From Lachnoclostridium sp. UBA1781 (lineage in GTDB: Bacteria > Bacillota > Clostridia > Lachnospirales > Lachnospiraceae), in the NCBI GenBank assembly GCA_002315495.1, contig DCGJ01000020.1, forward strand, positions 1 through 12,460: 12,460 nt of DNA. Direction: 5' to 3'. Positions 6,603 through 12,460 of the stretch are shown piece after piece. Below the pieces are notes generated by a model that was given only the letters and a program-made list of their open reading frames with translations, searched no databases and was not told the DNA's origin. Within the stretch, counting starts at the first letter, position 1. Each line of letters opens with the position of its first letter. Made by a program: the position numbers and the translations under genes.

Positions 6603-8437
6603 GTACTAAGCACCTCCTGATTTCGTAATGTCTTCTTGTAACCGAGTGTAAACATCGGAGAGAATGCGTATCCTTCCTTAAAATATCCGGTTGCCCCCTT
6701 GGAATCAGCCATTCCCAGAGAAACCTTCGTCTTAATCGGAGGAAGTACGCAAGCTACTTCTTCTGCTTCATCCATGAAGAGCTCACGGCATTTGTATTCA
6801 TAATTGATGCTGCAAACCGTATCTCCTTTCTTTGTAGAAAGGACCAGCTCGGTCATATCTTCCATGTACTCTGTAGTTCCATAGCAGGCAACCATGTACT
6901 CGTTGATCTGAACCTCCGCATCAGGATTGGATATTTCGAGAATTCGCCGTTCAACACGGATCTCGCCGGTTCCTTCCGGAAAATGCATCACCGTCTGCAG
7001 TTTTACGGTCAAATCGTAAAATTCAATTTCGACCGGATCAAGAACAATGCGACGGTCACCATCATTCTCCTCAAAATGCGCCTTCGTTCTGCACAGGCAC
7101 AAATCAACTTCCTCTCCGTTATGAACCACCTTCGCACTACGAATGGTCCCTTCCCCGGCATAGTGAGTAAAATAACCCGCACGATATTTTTCCTGAATCA
7201 GGAAAGGATAAGAGGCGTCGACAACATGCTTTGTTCCAATACCAACCGGCCACTCAAGCTTTGCAGCATATGGTCGAAGGTCAACAATCGCACCGCCCTG
7301 GTCCATATTAACGCAGGCACGCATGTATGGGTCGCAATACCAGAACAGCTGCTTGTCGGATCCGTAAAGGATATCCTTCCAAAGAGCACATTCCGGCTCG
7401 GTATAATGCTTGTTTGCTCGAAAATCATCTGCAAACTCCGCCATGGTCATATCAATCAGTTTGCCTTCTTTTTTGAGTTGCCCGTAATAAGCCATACCAT
7501 CCTCATAGGACTTCACAAGCAATTCGTATGGTGCTTCCCATCGTCCCATCTTGTTCATCCAACCAGGTCCGACAAACATCATGTTATATGCGTAGCCGTT
7601 ATTGTATTTCCCAAGATGACGATACTGATCAATCAAATTGAACAGATACGGGAACTGATTGTCGTGGTAAATCATTCCTCGAAGGACATTCTGCGGGTGA
7701 GTTCCGAAGTTGGAACCATTTCCATCATAGCAAGCCAGCAAATCTCTGGACAAATGCGGAATCGCAACGATACCGCTATCCTCTTCTTCATTCGCAGCAG
7801 GTGCGTGTGTATTCGCCTTCGAAGGAATCCAAGGTGCCCATGGGCCGCCATCCATAAAGGTGTACCACGAATTATTGCAGGTATGATATGCTTTCGGGCC
7901 TTCCTCCCAACAAGTAGCAACCGCGCATTTTACGCTTGGGTACGTAGCCTTAATATAGTTGATGAGTTCGGCATCCATATAATAGGAGCCTGTAGACTCC
8001 GGATAAAAGCCGAAGCAATCATGAAACTTTTCAAAAACATCATTGACGATGGAAATCTTATCCTCCATGGAAAACATCCAGATGCAGAAATCCTTCGTCT
8101 TATACTTCTCGCGGAATTCATTACACGGAAGTCCAAGAAGTGTTAATGCAATTTCATCGCCATAGGTTTCATGATGTTCCTTTGCCAATGCAACCGCTTC
8201 TTCGTTAAATAAGCTTGCATAGGTCATCTGAATCGTTGTCTTGATTCCATTCTTGTGTGCGATGGATTGCTGGGTCTTAAAGATATCCAATGACTCGGTA
8301 AGCAGTTCCTTACGACCAATGTCTTCGGTTTTACCGTGTCCGGTTACCTTCTCTGCATATTCCGGAACCATTTCCGGACGATGGATAACGTTTAGTACAA
8401 ACTTGTCGTTACCCTGCGTACTATTTATCTGACTCAT
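6575..8437 (-). CDS. Unrecognised 620-residue cytoplasmic protein, candidate carbohydrate-active enzyme
   Basis: No signal peptide or membrane segment is present. About residues 12-345 alternate hydrophobic strands and helices (VLNVIHRPEM, KTTIQMTY, EIALTLLGLP, FCIWMFSMEDK, FYPESTGSYYMDAELI, KCAVATCWEEG), resembling a TIM-barrel or NodB/GH57/GH38-like fold. Conserved-looking acidic and aromatic clusters include ESTGSYYMDAE (147-157), CWEEGPKAYH (176-185) and DGGPWAPWIPS (196-206). From about 370 on, the sequence looks beta-rich, like the C-terminal sandwich of many glycosidases. It is the first full-length gene of the galactan operon and overlaps the zinc-ribbon gene. Its ATG forms ATGA with the stop of a possible leader ORF. 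The nearest ribosome binding site, GGAAAGGA, is 12 bases away, so coupling may help initiation. I cannot name the family. A Bacteroides DUF3863-like relation crossed my mind but is unverified. A role in processing imported galacto-oligosaccharides is inferred from position and from the absence of a beta-galactosidase. Confidence 0.85.
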   Translation of the reverse strand: MSQINSTQGNDKFVLNVIHRPEMVPEYAEKVTGHGKTEDIGRKELLTESLDIFKTQQSIAHKNGIKTTIQMTYASLFNEEAVALAKEHHETYGDEIALTLLGLPCNEFREKYKTKDFCIWMFSMEDKISIVNDVFEKFHDCFGFYPESTGSYYMDAELINYIKATYPSVKCAVATCWEEGPKAYHTCNNSWYTFMDGGPWAPWIPSKANTHAPAANEEEDSGIVAIPHLSRDLLACYDGNGSNFGTHPQNVLRGMIYHDNQFPYLFNLIDQYRHLGKYNNGYAYNMMFVGPGWMNKMGRWEAPYELLVKSYEDGMAYYGQLKKEGKLIDMTMAEFADDFRANKHYTEPECALWKDILYGSDKQLFWYCDPYMRACVNMDQGGAIVDLRPYAAKLEWPVGIGTKHVVDASYPFLIQEKYRAGYFTHYAGEGTIRSAKVVHNGEEVDLCLCRTKAHFEENDGDRRIVLDPVEIEFYDLTVKLQTVMHFPEGTGEIRVERRILEISNPDAEVQINEYMVACYGTTEYMEDMTELVLSTKKGDTVCSINYEYKCRELFMDEAEEVACVLPPIKTKVSLGMADSKGATGYFKEGYAFSPMFTLGYKKTLRNQEVLSTWLKLERED

Positions 8438-8574
8438 TTAGTAAACCAATCCTTTCCGTTGAAAGTTGCGCAATCGGTTGTCCTCACATCATCAGTATAA
8501 ATGTCTGCTGTTCCATTGTCTATGTGCATATTGTACAAAGGATTGTAATTTCTTTCGTAAAATTGTTCAATCAT
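8434..8574 (-). CDS. Possible 46-residue leader ORF of the galactan operon
   Basis: An open frame starts at ATG 8574, encodes MIEQFYERNYNPLYNMHIDN and 26 further residues, and ends in a TGA that overlaps the ATG of the 620-residue gene (ATGA). Its composition looks protein-like and it has no membrane segment. No convincing Shine-Dalgarno site precedes the ATG. The frame also extends to a TTG at 8619, again without one. The 4-base overlap, together with the poorly spaced ribosome binding site of the next gene, suggests coupled translation. A putative LacI operator (8467-8484) lies inside it, so the region may simply be untranslated leader. No family is recognised. Confidence 0.35.
   Translation of the reverse strand: MIEQFYERNYNPLYNMHIDNGTADIYTDDVRTTDCATFNGKDWFTK
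8467..8484. promoter_or_regulatory. Putative LacI-family operator in the operon leader
   Basis: TGCGCAATCGGTTGTCCT fits the imperfect palindrome TGnnCAAnCGnTTG with the central CG typical of LacI/GalR operators. It matches the site upstream of lacI (9964-9981) at 14 of the first 15 bases. It lies about 30 bases before the 620-residue gene, downstream of any likely promoter, and so would act as a roadblock or looping site. Confidence 0.55.
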
Positions 8575-8608
8575 CCCGCCACTCGACCATGCTTTCTTCA
8601 GAGAGGGA

Positions 8609-8620
8609 AATGTGCGCAAA
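8609..8620. promoter_or_regulatory. Putative LacI-family operator, second site at the operon promoter
   Basis: AATGTGCGCAAA here is identical to 10103-10114 at the promoter of the secreted GH53 gene. It shares the core TGCGCAA with the sites at 8467 and 9964. It lies directly downstream of the inverted repeat at 8625-8660, in the early leader of the minus-strand operon. Operator function is inferred from recurrence at co-functional promoters. Confidence 0.5.
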
Positions 8621-8624
8621 GAAA

Positions 8625-8660
8625 TGGAGCATTTCCACTGATTTTATGGTAAATGCTCCA
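8625..8660 (-). other. Perfect 10 bp inverted repeat between lacI and the operon
   Basis: TGGAGCATTT (8625-8634) and AAATGCTCCA (8651-8660) are exact inverted copies with a 16-base spacer. Two more pairs can form if one base bulges. On the minus strand the structure is followed by TTTCTTTGCG, so it could be a weak terminator for lacI readthrough, or an attenuator in the operon leader. It could also be a two-half-site operator with centres 26 bp apart. The sequence alone cannot decide between these. Confidence 0.5.
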
Positions 8661-8673
8661 ATCAAATATTTCA

Positions 8674-8679
8674 AGTATA
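8674..8679 (-). promoter_or_regulatory. Candidate -10 of the galactan operon promoter
   Basis: TATACT on the minus strand (8679-8674) is a good -10, identical to the one at 346-351. The base run at the ideal -35 position (ATTTTT, 8702-8697) is poor, so the promoter may need an activator. The start would be near 8667, giving a leader of about 230 bases that contains the inverted repeat and both putative operators. Another A/T-rich hexamer could be the true -10. Confidence 0.35.
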
Positions 8680-8756
8680 ATAAATGAATTCCAATCAAAA
8701 ATTAACAATTATCTCCAAACTGTAAATTTATTGGTGTTTTATGCAATATTATCCGT

Positions 8757-8809
8757 CCTTTCTTCAATAGGTTAACACGCCACCCCACCTTTCTTCACTT
8801 GTTAATACG
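8757..8809. repeat. Tandem 22-23 bp direct repeats upstream of the operon promoter
   Basis: CCTTTCTTCA starts both copies, at 8757-8779 and 8788-8809, and each ends in TTAA(C/T)ACG after a 4-5 base variable part. The copies start 31 bp apart, close to three helical turns, just after the lacI gene and upstream of the candidate promoter. This placement suits an activator binding one face of the helix. Being pyrimidine-rich, part of the match could be chance, but the conserved TTAA-ACG end argues against that. Confidence 0.5.
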
Positions 8810-8812
8810 ATT

Positions 8813-8824
8813 GTTTGTGCAAAC
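8813..8824. promoter_or_regulatory. Short palindrome at the end of lacI
   Basis: GTTTGTGCAAAC is a palindrome with 5 bp arms, overlapping the last base of the lacI stop codon. It resembles the TGCGCAAA-type motifs but lacks the central CG. It may be an auxiliary operator or unrelated. Confidence 0.25.
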
Positions 8825-9873
8825 TATTGGGTAATATCCGTGGACTCCTTAAGCAAAACATCATAGCCCAACGTGGTTTTATTATTGACCTCCTCGCCGC
8901 TCATTTTCTCTAAAAGCGTCTTGCACGCAACAATGCCGAGCTGCTTTGGATCAAACTGCAGCGACGTGATGGCCGGAGTATTGTTCTCAAGAAGGACACT
9001 GTTATAGAAGGAGGCGACTTTCACATCTTTCGGAACCGATACTTTTAGCTTACGAAGCGTGGCAATTACCGACGTACAAATGGAGTCGTCCATGCAGACA
9101 ATACATTCTGCCCCTTTTTCAAGCATTTTCCGAACGGCCTGTTCCGTCTTCAGCGGACTATCAATGTCTAACGCAATAAAATCCTCCTCCGGACTAAGTC
9201 GAAACTGCGCAAGTGCGTCTACAAATCCCTTCTGACGACTCTTGGTTACGACCAAATTGCTTGCGCCGCCAATCAAACCCAGCTTACGTATTCCCCGAAG
9301 TAGTAAAATGCAGGTAAGCTCACGGCAGGCATTACTATGGTCGGAGTCCACCTGGAGGATACTGCTATCCTGAGAAGAACCAATTGCAATAAACGGAATC
9401 CCGGCCTGCTTTAAATAAGCGACTACACGGTCATTTTCCAGAGTACGGCTAAGGATAATGCCGTCTACCTTCCGATTATTAACAAGTCTCTCCACCTGGG
9501 AGATGTCCTGATTGGATCCCATGGCAACAACAATGTCATAATCAACGGAGGAGGCATAATCAATAATTCCCCCAAGGCAAGTCTGAAAGAAAGGCAAATC
9601 ACTAAAGGAACAATCTCCTGGAACTACCCAACCAAGATTATAGGTCTTTTGTTGAGCCAAGCCTTTTGCAAGATGATTCGGCTTGTAATTGTACTGTTCA
9701 ATGTATTCGCGGACACGTTGCTTTGTTTCTTCTCCAATTCGCCCCTTTCCGGAAATCGCACGGGAAACGGTTGTTTTAGAAACTCCTAAGGCTTCTGCAA
9801 CATCTGCAATGGTGATTTTTCCGTTCAAAAAAGACTCTTCTTTTTTAATGCTTTTATTCGAATTCTCGTTCAT
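8824..9873 (-). CDS. LacI/GalR-family transcription regulator of the galactan locus
   Basis: A 349-residue DNA-binding repressor. The N-terminal helix-turn-helix is at 19-45 (ITIADVAEALGVSKTTVSRAI), and the hinge helix is in PNHLAKGLAQ (65-74). From about 78 on it has the periplasmic-binding-protein-like effector domain, including KSRQKGF (211-217) and CMDDSICTSVIATLR (260-274). The frame extends to a GTG at 9927, but the ATG at 9873 is chosen because AGGAG sits 7 bases upstream and the extra N-terminus has no counterpart in the family. The gene is divergent from the secreted GH53 and lies upstream of the transport operon. Putative operators occur at all three promoters, including its own (9964-9981). 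It most likely represses the regulon until a galactan-derived sugar binds. It is GanR-like in context. The effector and the sign of control are inferred. Confidence 0.85.
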   Translation of the reverse strand: MNENSNKSIKKEESFLNGKITIADVAEALGVSKTTVSRAISGKGRIGEETKQRVREYIEQYNYKPNHLAKGLAQQKTYNLGWVVPGDCSFSDLPFFQTCLGGIIDYASSVDYDIVVAMGSNQDISQVERLVNNRKVDGIILSRTLENDRVVAYLKQAGIPFIAIGSSQDSSILQVDSDHSNACRELTCILLLRGIRKLGLIGGASNLVVTKSRQKGFVDALAQFRLSPEEDFIALDIDSPLKTEQAVRKMLEKGAECIVCMDDSICTSVIATLRKLKVSVPKDVKVASFYNSVLLENNTPAITSLQFDPKQLGIVACKTLLEKMSGEEVNNKTTLGYDVLLKESTDITQ

Positions 9874-9963
9874 GCCACTACTCCTACCCTGTTTTACAAA
9901 GATATTCTCTATTTTTCTAATTCCCACTTTACAGAACCAATTCGTCTGTGCTATGATTAATAA

Positions 9964-9981
9964 TGCGCAAACGGTTGTTCA
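9964..9981. promoter_or_regulatory. Putative LacI-family operator upstream of lacI
   Basis: TGCGCAAACGGTTGTTCA has the form TGnnCAAnCGnTTGnnCA, an imperfect palindrome with central CG, as expected for LacI-family sites. It lies about 90 bases upstream of the lacI start in the divergent 344-base gap and matches the site at 8467-8484. It suggests autoregulation and possibly looping with the GH53 promoter site at 10102. No good lacI promoter could be fixed in this gap. Confidence 0.6.
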
Positions 9982-10039
9982 TTTATTTGTTGTCATAAGT
10001 GTTAAAAAACGCACGCTTTTATCGCAATTCTTGGTAATT

Positions 10040-10066
10040 GTAGCATAGGAAATCGAAAAATGCTAC
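10040..10066. other. 7 bp inverted repeat in the divergent lacI/GH53 gap
   Basis: GTAGCAT (10040-10046) and ATGCTAC (10060-10066) are perfect inverted copies with half-site centres 20 bp apart, about 35 bases upstream of the GH53 -10 hexamer. This is a natural place for an activator site. As an RNA hairpin it would be weak, although CCTGTTTTT follows on the plus strand. Its function is unknown. Confidence 0.35.
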
Positions 10067-10099
10067 CCTGTTTTTAAGTTTTTTGCGAATTAGTTGCGC

Positions 10100-10117
10100 T
10101 ACAATGTGCGCAAATTG
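10100..10117 (+). promoter_or_regulatory. Promoter -10 and overlapping operator of the secreted GH53 gene
   Basis: TACAAT (10100-10105) matches the -10 consensus at five of six bases, but the matching -35 is poor. Overlapping it, CAATGTGCGCAAATTG (10102-10117) is a 16 bp palindrome with one mismatched pair, covering the expected transcription start near 10112. A repressor bound here would block RNA polymerase. The leader to the ATG is about 105 bases and includes an unused AGGAGG at 10161-10166. Confidence 0.6.
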
Positions 10118-10217
10118 GATAACCACCAGCAGCATTTCCTGCACAGTCCTCACAAACTTCAGGAGGCTGCGAACTCACAATTTCATATTATAGTTTAACA
10201 ATGTATTGGAGGTTCTT

Positions 10218-12281
10218 ATGAGAATAACTCGTAATATGGGGATGCGTTTGTTGAGCATTTTCTTGATTGCTATTTTATTGATGGGATGCGGTTCGACGAC
10301 ACCAACAGGCTCGACTTCCACCACCCCCGGAAATGAAACCGATTCCCAGACTGTAACCGATTCGGGTACGTCTAAGATTGAGCGACTTGATTTCACCCTT
10401 GCTTCAAATCAGGCAGACATTTTTGTTGAACCAATTGAAGGACTTAAGGACGATTTCTATCTTGGAGTGGATATCTCCTCTCTTATTTCCGAGGAGAACA
10501 GTGGCGTTGTTTATTACAGCAACACCGGTGAAAAGCAGGATCTGCTGAAGACCTTGGCTGAGAATGGCGTAAATGCCGTTCGTATCCGTGTTTGGAACGA
10601 TCCTTATGACGCCAATGGCAATTCGTACGGTGGGGGTGTCTGCGATGTAGATACCGCGATTGCAATCGGGACCCGTGCAACAGCTTATGGCATGAGCGTA
10701 GTTATCGATTTTCACTATTCCGACTTCTGGGCGGACCCATCCAAGCAGATGGTTCCAAAGGCCTGGAAGGATATGGATGTGGAAACAAAGGCAAATGCGC
10801 TCTATGATTTCACAAAGACATCTCTCGACAAGATTCTTGCCGCAGGGGTCAATGTACGTATCGTTCAATTAGGAAATGAAACCACAAATGCTTTTTGCGG
10901 CGAGACAACCTGGAAATCCATTTGTACCCTGATGAAGAGCGGTTCAACCGCCATTCGGGAATTATCCGCAAAATATTCGCAGCCGATTGATATTGCCGTG
11001 CATTTTACCAATCCGGAAAACACCTCGAAGTATAGCACCTATGCCAACATGCTTTGGAAATACGGTGTAGACTATGATATCTTTGCTTCCTCCTATTATC
11101 CTTACTGGCATGGTACCACGTCGAACCTTACTTCTATTTTGACGCAGATTGCGACCGAATATGAGAAGAAGGTGATGGTGGCAGAGGTTTCCTGGGCACA
11201 CACTTACGAGAACGGAGATGCATTTGGAAACACGATTTCCGAAGAGAGCGTAGTCGACCTTCCTTACTCCATTTCCGTGCAAGGCCAGGCTGATTGTATC
11301 CGTGACACGGTAGAAGCTGTTGTCAAATGCGGCGATGCCGGAATCGGGTGCTTCTACTGGGAGCCGGCATGGATTCCGGTGGGTACCGAATACGAATCCA
11401 ACCTCGCCATTTGGGAAAAATATGGCTCGGGTTGGGCCTCCTCCTATTCCGCCGAGTATGACCCTGACGATGCTGGCGTATGGTATGGCGGATCCTCTTG
11501 GGATAACCAGGCGCTCTTTGATTTTACCGGTCATCCATTAGATTCCCTTGCCGTTTACCGTCTTATGAAGAACGGCAATGCAGCTTCATTAAAAATCGAT
11601 TTGATTAATCCAATCACGGTACCGGTTCGATTAAATGACCCGGTAAAGCTACCACAGACAGTAACGGCTCGTTTTAATGACCGTTCTGAAAAAGAGGTTG
11701 ATGTGGTATGGAACGACACTGAGATTTCTGTTATTGATACAACATCGCTCGGGACATACACCGTTACCGGAAAGGTAACAGAAGGTGATAACGTATACGA
11801 GGCAACCGCTACGGTAAATGTTGTTGAATCCAACTATCTGGATAACCCGGGATTTGAAAGTGATGATACCTCCATGTGGACAATGATCAACGTGGACGAA
11901 AAGACCTCTGAGCTCTACGTCATCAATAAAGTTTCTGACGCAGTAAATGGAAGCAATTCCCTTCATTTCTACTCTTCCAATCCTGAAGGTGTAGAATTTA
12001 AGGTCGAGCAAACGGTTCAAGGTCTTTCTGCCGGAAGCTATCATTTTCAAATGACCATTCACGGCGGCGACTGCGGAGAATACGAAATGTATGCCTATGC
12101 AATCGCTGACGGCAAGACCTACACCATGGAAACCGGTGTAACCAAATGGCGAGAATTCCAGACTCCTGATATTACCGGTATTACTACAACCGACGGTACC
12201 ATCACCGTCGGTGTATATGTCAAAGCATCCGTTGGCGGATGGGGTAATCTGGATGATTTCCTCCTTGCTCCGGAAGAATAA
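10218..12281 (+). CDS. ganB: Surface-anchored GH53 endo-beta-1,4-galactanase with Ig-like and CBM61-like domains
   Basis: A 687-residue extracellular lipoprotein. The signal peptide ends in the lipobox LMGC, with lipidated Cys24, followed by a Thr/Ser/Gly linker. The GH53 barrel spans about 80-455. It shows VRIRVWNDPY (121-130), DFHYSDFWADP (164-174), the acid/base Glu221 in QLGNETTNAF, the nucleophile Glu323 in VAEVSWAHTY, and WEPAWIPVG (381-389). About 462-536 is a bacterial Ig-like domain of the Big_4 type (TVTARFNDRSEKEVDVVWND). About 538-685 is a beta-sandwich carbohydrate-binding module beginning NYLDNPGFES and ending GGWGNLDDF, most like CBM61, which binds beta-1,4-galactan. The ATG at 10218 is chosen because GGAGG (10208-10212) is 5 bases upstream; the longer frame from TTG 10206 has no such site. 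The enzyme should release galacto-oligosaccharides at the cell surface for the ABC importer. It is divergent from lacI and has a putative operator over its promoter. The CBM assignment is by memory of motif, not by search. Confidence 0.92.
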   Translation: MRITRNMGMRLLSIFLIAILLMGCGSTTPTGSTSTTPGNETDSQTVTDSGTSKIERLDFTLASNQADIFVEPIEGLKDDFYLGVDISSLISEENSGVVYYSNTGEKQDLLKTLAENGVNAVRIRVWNDPYDANGNSYGGGVCDVDTAIAIGTRATAYGMSVVIDFHYSDFWADPSKQMVPKAWKDMDVETKANALYDFTKTSLDKILAAGVNVRIVQLGNETTNAFCGETTWKSICTLMKSGSTAIRELSAKYSQPIDIAVHFTNPENTSKYSTYANMLWKYGVDYDIFASSYYPYWHGTTSNLTSILTQIATEYEKKVMVAEVSWAHTYENGDAFGNTISEESVVDLPYSISVQGQADCIRDTVEAVVKCGDAGIGCFYWEPAWIPVGTEYESNLAIWEKYGSGWASSYSAEYDPDDAGVWYGGSSWDNQALFDFTGHPLDSLAVYRLMKNGNAASLKIDLINPITVPVRLNDPVKLPQTVTARFNDRSEKEVDVVWNDTEISVIDTTSLGTYTVTGKVTEGDNVYEATATVNVVESNYLDNPGFESDDTSMWTMINVDEKTSELYVINKVSDAVNGSNSLHFYSSNPEGVEFKVEQTVQGLSAGSYHFQMTIHGGDCGEYEMYAYAIADGKTYTMETGVTKWREFQTPDITGITTTDGTITVGVYVKASVGGWGNLDDFLLAPEE

Positions 12282-12327
12282 ATAACTGGTACTATACCTC
12301 CCAACCCATTATAGGACCATGATAATA

Positions 12328-12361
12328 GATAGCCCTGAGTACAAAAGCTCGGGGCTATTTT
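12328..12361 (+). terminator. Intrinsic terminator of the secreted GH53 gene
   Basis: AGCCCTGAG (12331-12339) pairs with CTCGGGGCT (12348-12356) with one G-U pair. Flanking A-T pairs extend the stem, and ATTTTATT follows. It lies about 50 bases after the GH53 stop. The T-run is short but adequate. Confidence 0.75.
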
Positions 12362-12366
12362 ATTAC

Positions 12367-12393
12367 AAAAAAAGAGAGACTCTTCGTCTCTCT
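12367..12393 (-). terminator. Intrinsic terminator of the tRNA-Leu transcript
   Basis: AGAGAGAC (12373-12380) and GTCTCTCT (12386-12393) form a perfect 8 bp stem with a 5-base loop. On the minus strand it is followed by six T residues (12372-12367). It begins 3 bases after the tRNA 3' end, so the tRNA is last in its transcript. Confidence 0.85.
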
Positions 12394-12395
12394 AA

Positions 12396-12460
12396 TGCCG
12401 GCGACCGGAATCGAACCGGTACGAGTATCGCTACTCCCAGGATTTTAAGTCCTGTGCGTC
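12396..12460 (-). tRNA. tRNA-Leu (anticodon UAA), 5' part cut off by the window edge
   Basis: On the minus strand, the anticodon stem CAGGA/TCCTG (12454-12450 with 12442-12438) encloses the loop CTTAAAA with anticodon TAA at 12447-12445. A long variable arm, GAGTA-GCGA-TACTC, marks a class II tRNA. The T arm is ACCGG-TTCGATT-CCGGT (12420-12404). The 3' acceptor strand CGCCGGC plus discriminator A ends at 12396. CCA is not encoded. The D arm and 5' acceptor strand lie outside the window. Confidence 0.93.

Noticed and set aside
6983..8146. Long plus-strand open frame (387 codons) opposite the 620-residue gene
   Set aside because: No ribosome binding site or recognisable domain. The minus-strand gene has strong structure and operon context, so this is an antisense shadow.
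9874..9927. GTG start giving LacI 18 extra residues
   Set aside because: AGGAG is placed for the ATG at 9873, and family members begin shortly before the helix-turn-helix.
9964..9981. Reading this site as a CcpA cre box
   Set aside because: It has the central CG and flanking TG/CA but at 18 rather than 14 bp spacing. A dedicated LacI-family operator fits better.
10161..10221. Small leader ORF using AGGAGG at 10161 and ATG at 10201 before the GH53 gene
   Set aside because: The ribosome binding site is 34 bases from that ATG and the peptide would have six residues, so no support remains.
10404..11534. Minus-strand open frames inside the secreted GH53 gene
   Set aside because: They lie opposite a clear catalytic domain with both active-site residues and have no ribosome binding sites.

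Overview
The window looks like a chromosomal segment from a low-to-mid GC Firmicute, most likely a Lachnospiraceae-type clostridium. This is inferred from the AGGAGG-type ribosome binding sites, lipoproteins with a short Thr/Ser/Pro linker after the lipobox, an ABC sugar transporter with no ATPase gene beside it, and a tRNA without an encoded CCA. It is a compact locus for using pectic beta-1,4-galactan (arabinogalactan I side chains), flanked on the left by an unrelated repressor gene and on the right by a tRNA-Leu.

Layout. Positions 1-398 are non-coding and carry four copies of a degenerate ~17 bp repeat, then a near-consensus promoter for a LexA/CI-type repressor (399-1106, +). From 9873 down to 1198 everything is on the minus strand. 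In transcription order this is a LacI-family regulator, a long regulatory region, a possible 46-codon leader ORF, an unrecognised 620-residue cytoplasmic protein, a 71-residue zinc-ribbon protein, a sugar-binding lipoprotein (GanS-like), a hairpin, permeases GanP-like and GanQ-like, a terminator, and a cytoplasmic GH53 galactanase with its own terminator. Divergent from the regulator is a large lipid-anchored extracellular GH53 galactanase with Ig-like and CBM61-like domains (10218-12281, +). A tRNA-Leu(UAA) runs off the right edge on the minus strand.

Proposed working. The surface GH53 cuts galactan outside the cell. The lipoprotein and two permeases import galacto-oligosaccharides, powered by an ATPase encoded elsewhere. 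The cytoplasmic GH53 shortens them. No beta-galactosidase (GH2, GH42 or GH35) is recognisable, although B. subtilis pairs GanSPQ and GanB with the GH42 enzyme GanA. The promoter-proximal 620-residue protein and its zinc-ribbon partner are therefore the best candidates for a new intracellular step.

Regulation. Motifs sharing TGCGCAA recur at the promoters of the operon, the lacI gene and the secreted GH53, with a weaker relative before the cytoplasmic GH53. This suggests one LacI-controlled regulon. Further structure (a 10 bp inverted repeat, tandem 22 bp direct repeats, an internal hairpin) lies in the 8438-8823 gap and between the lipoprotein and permease genes. All functional statements rest on reading the sequence; no database search was possible.
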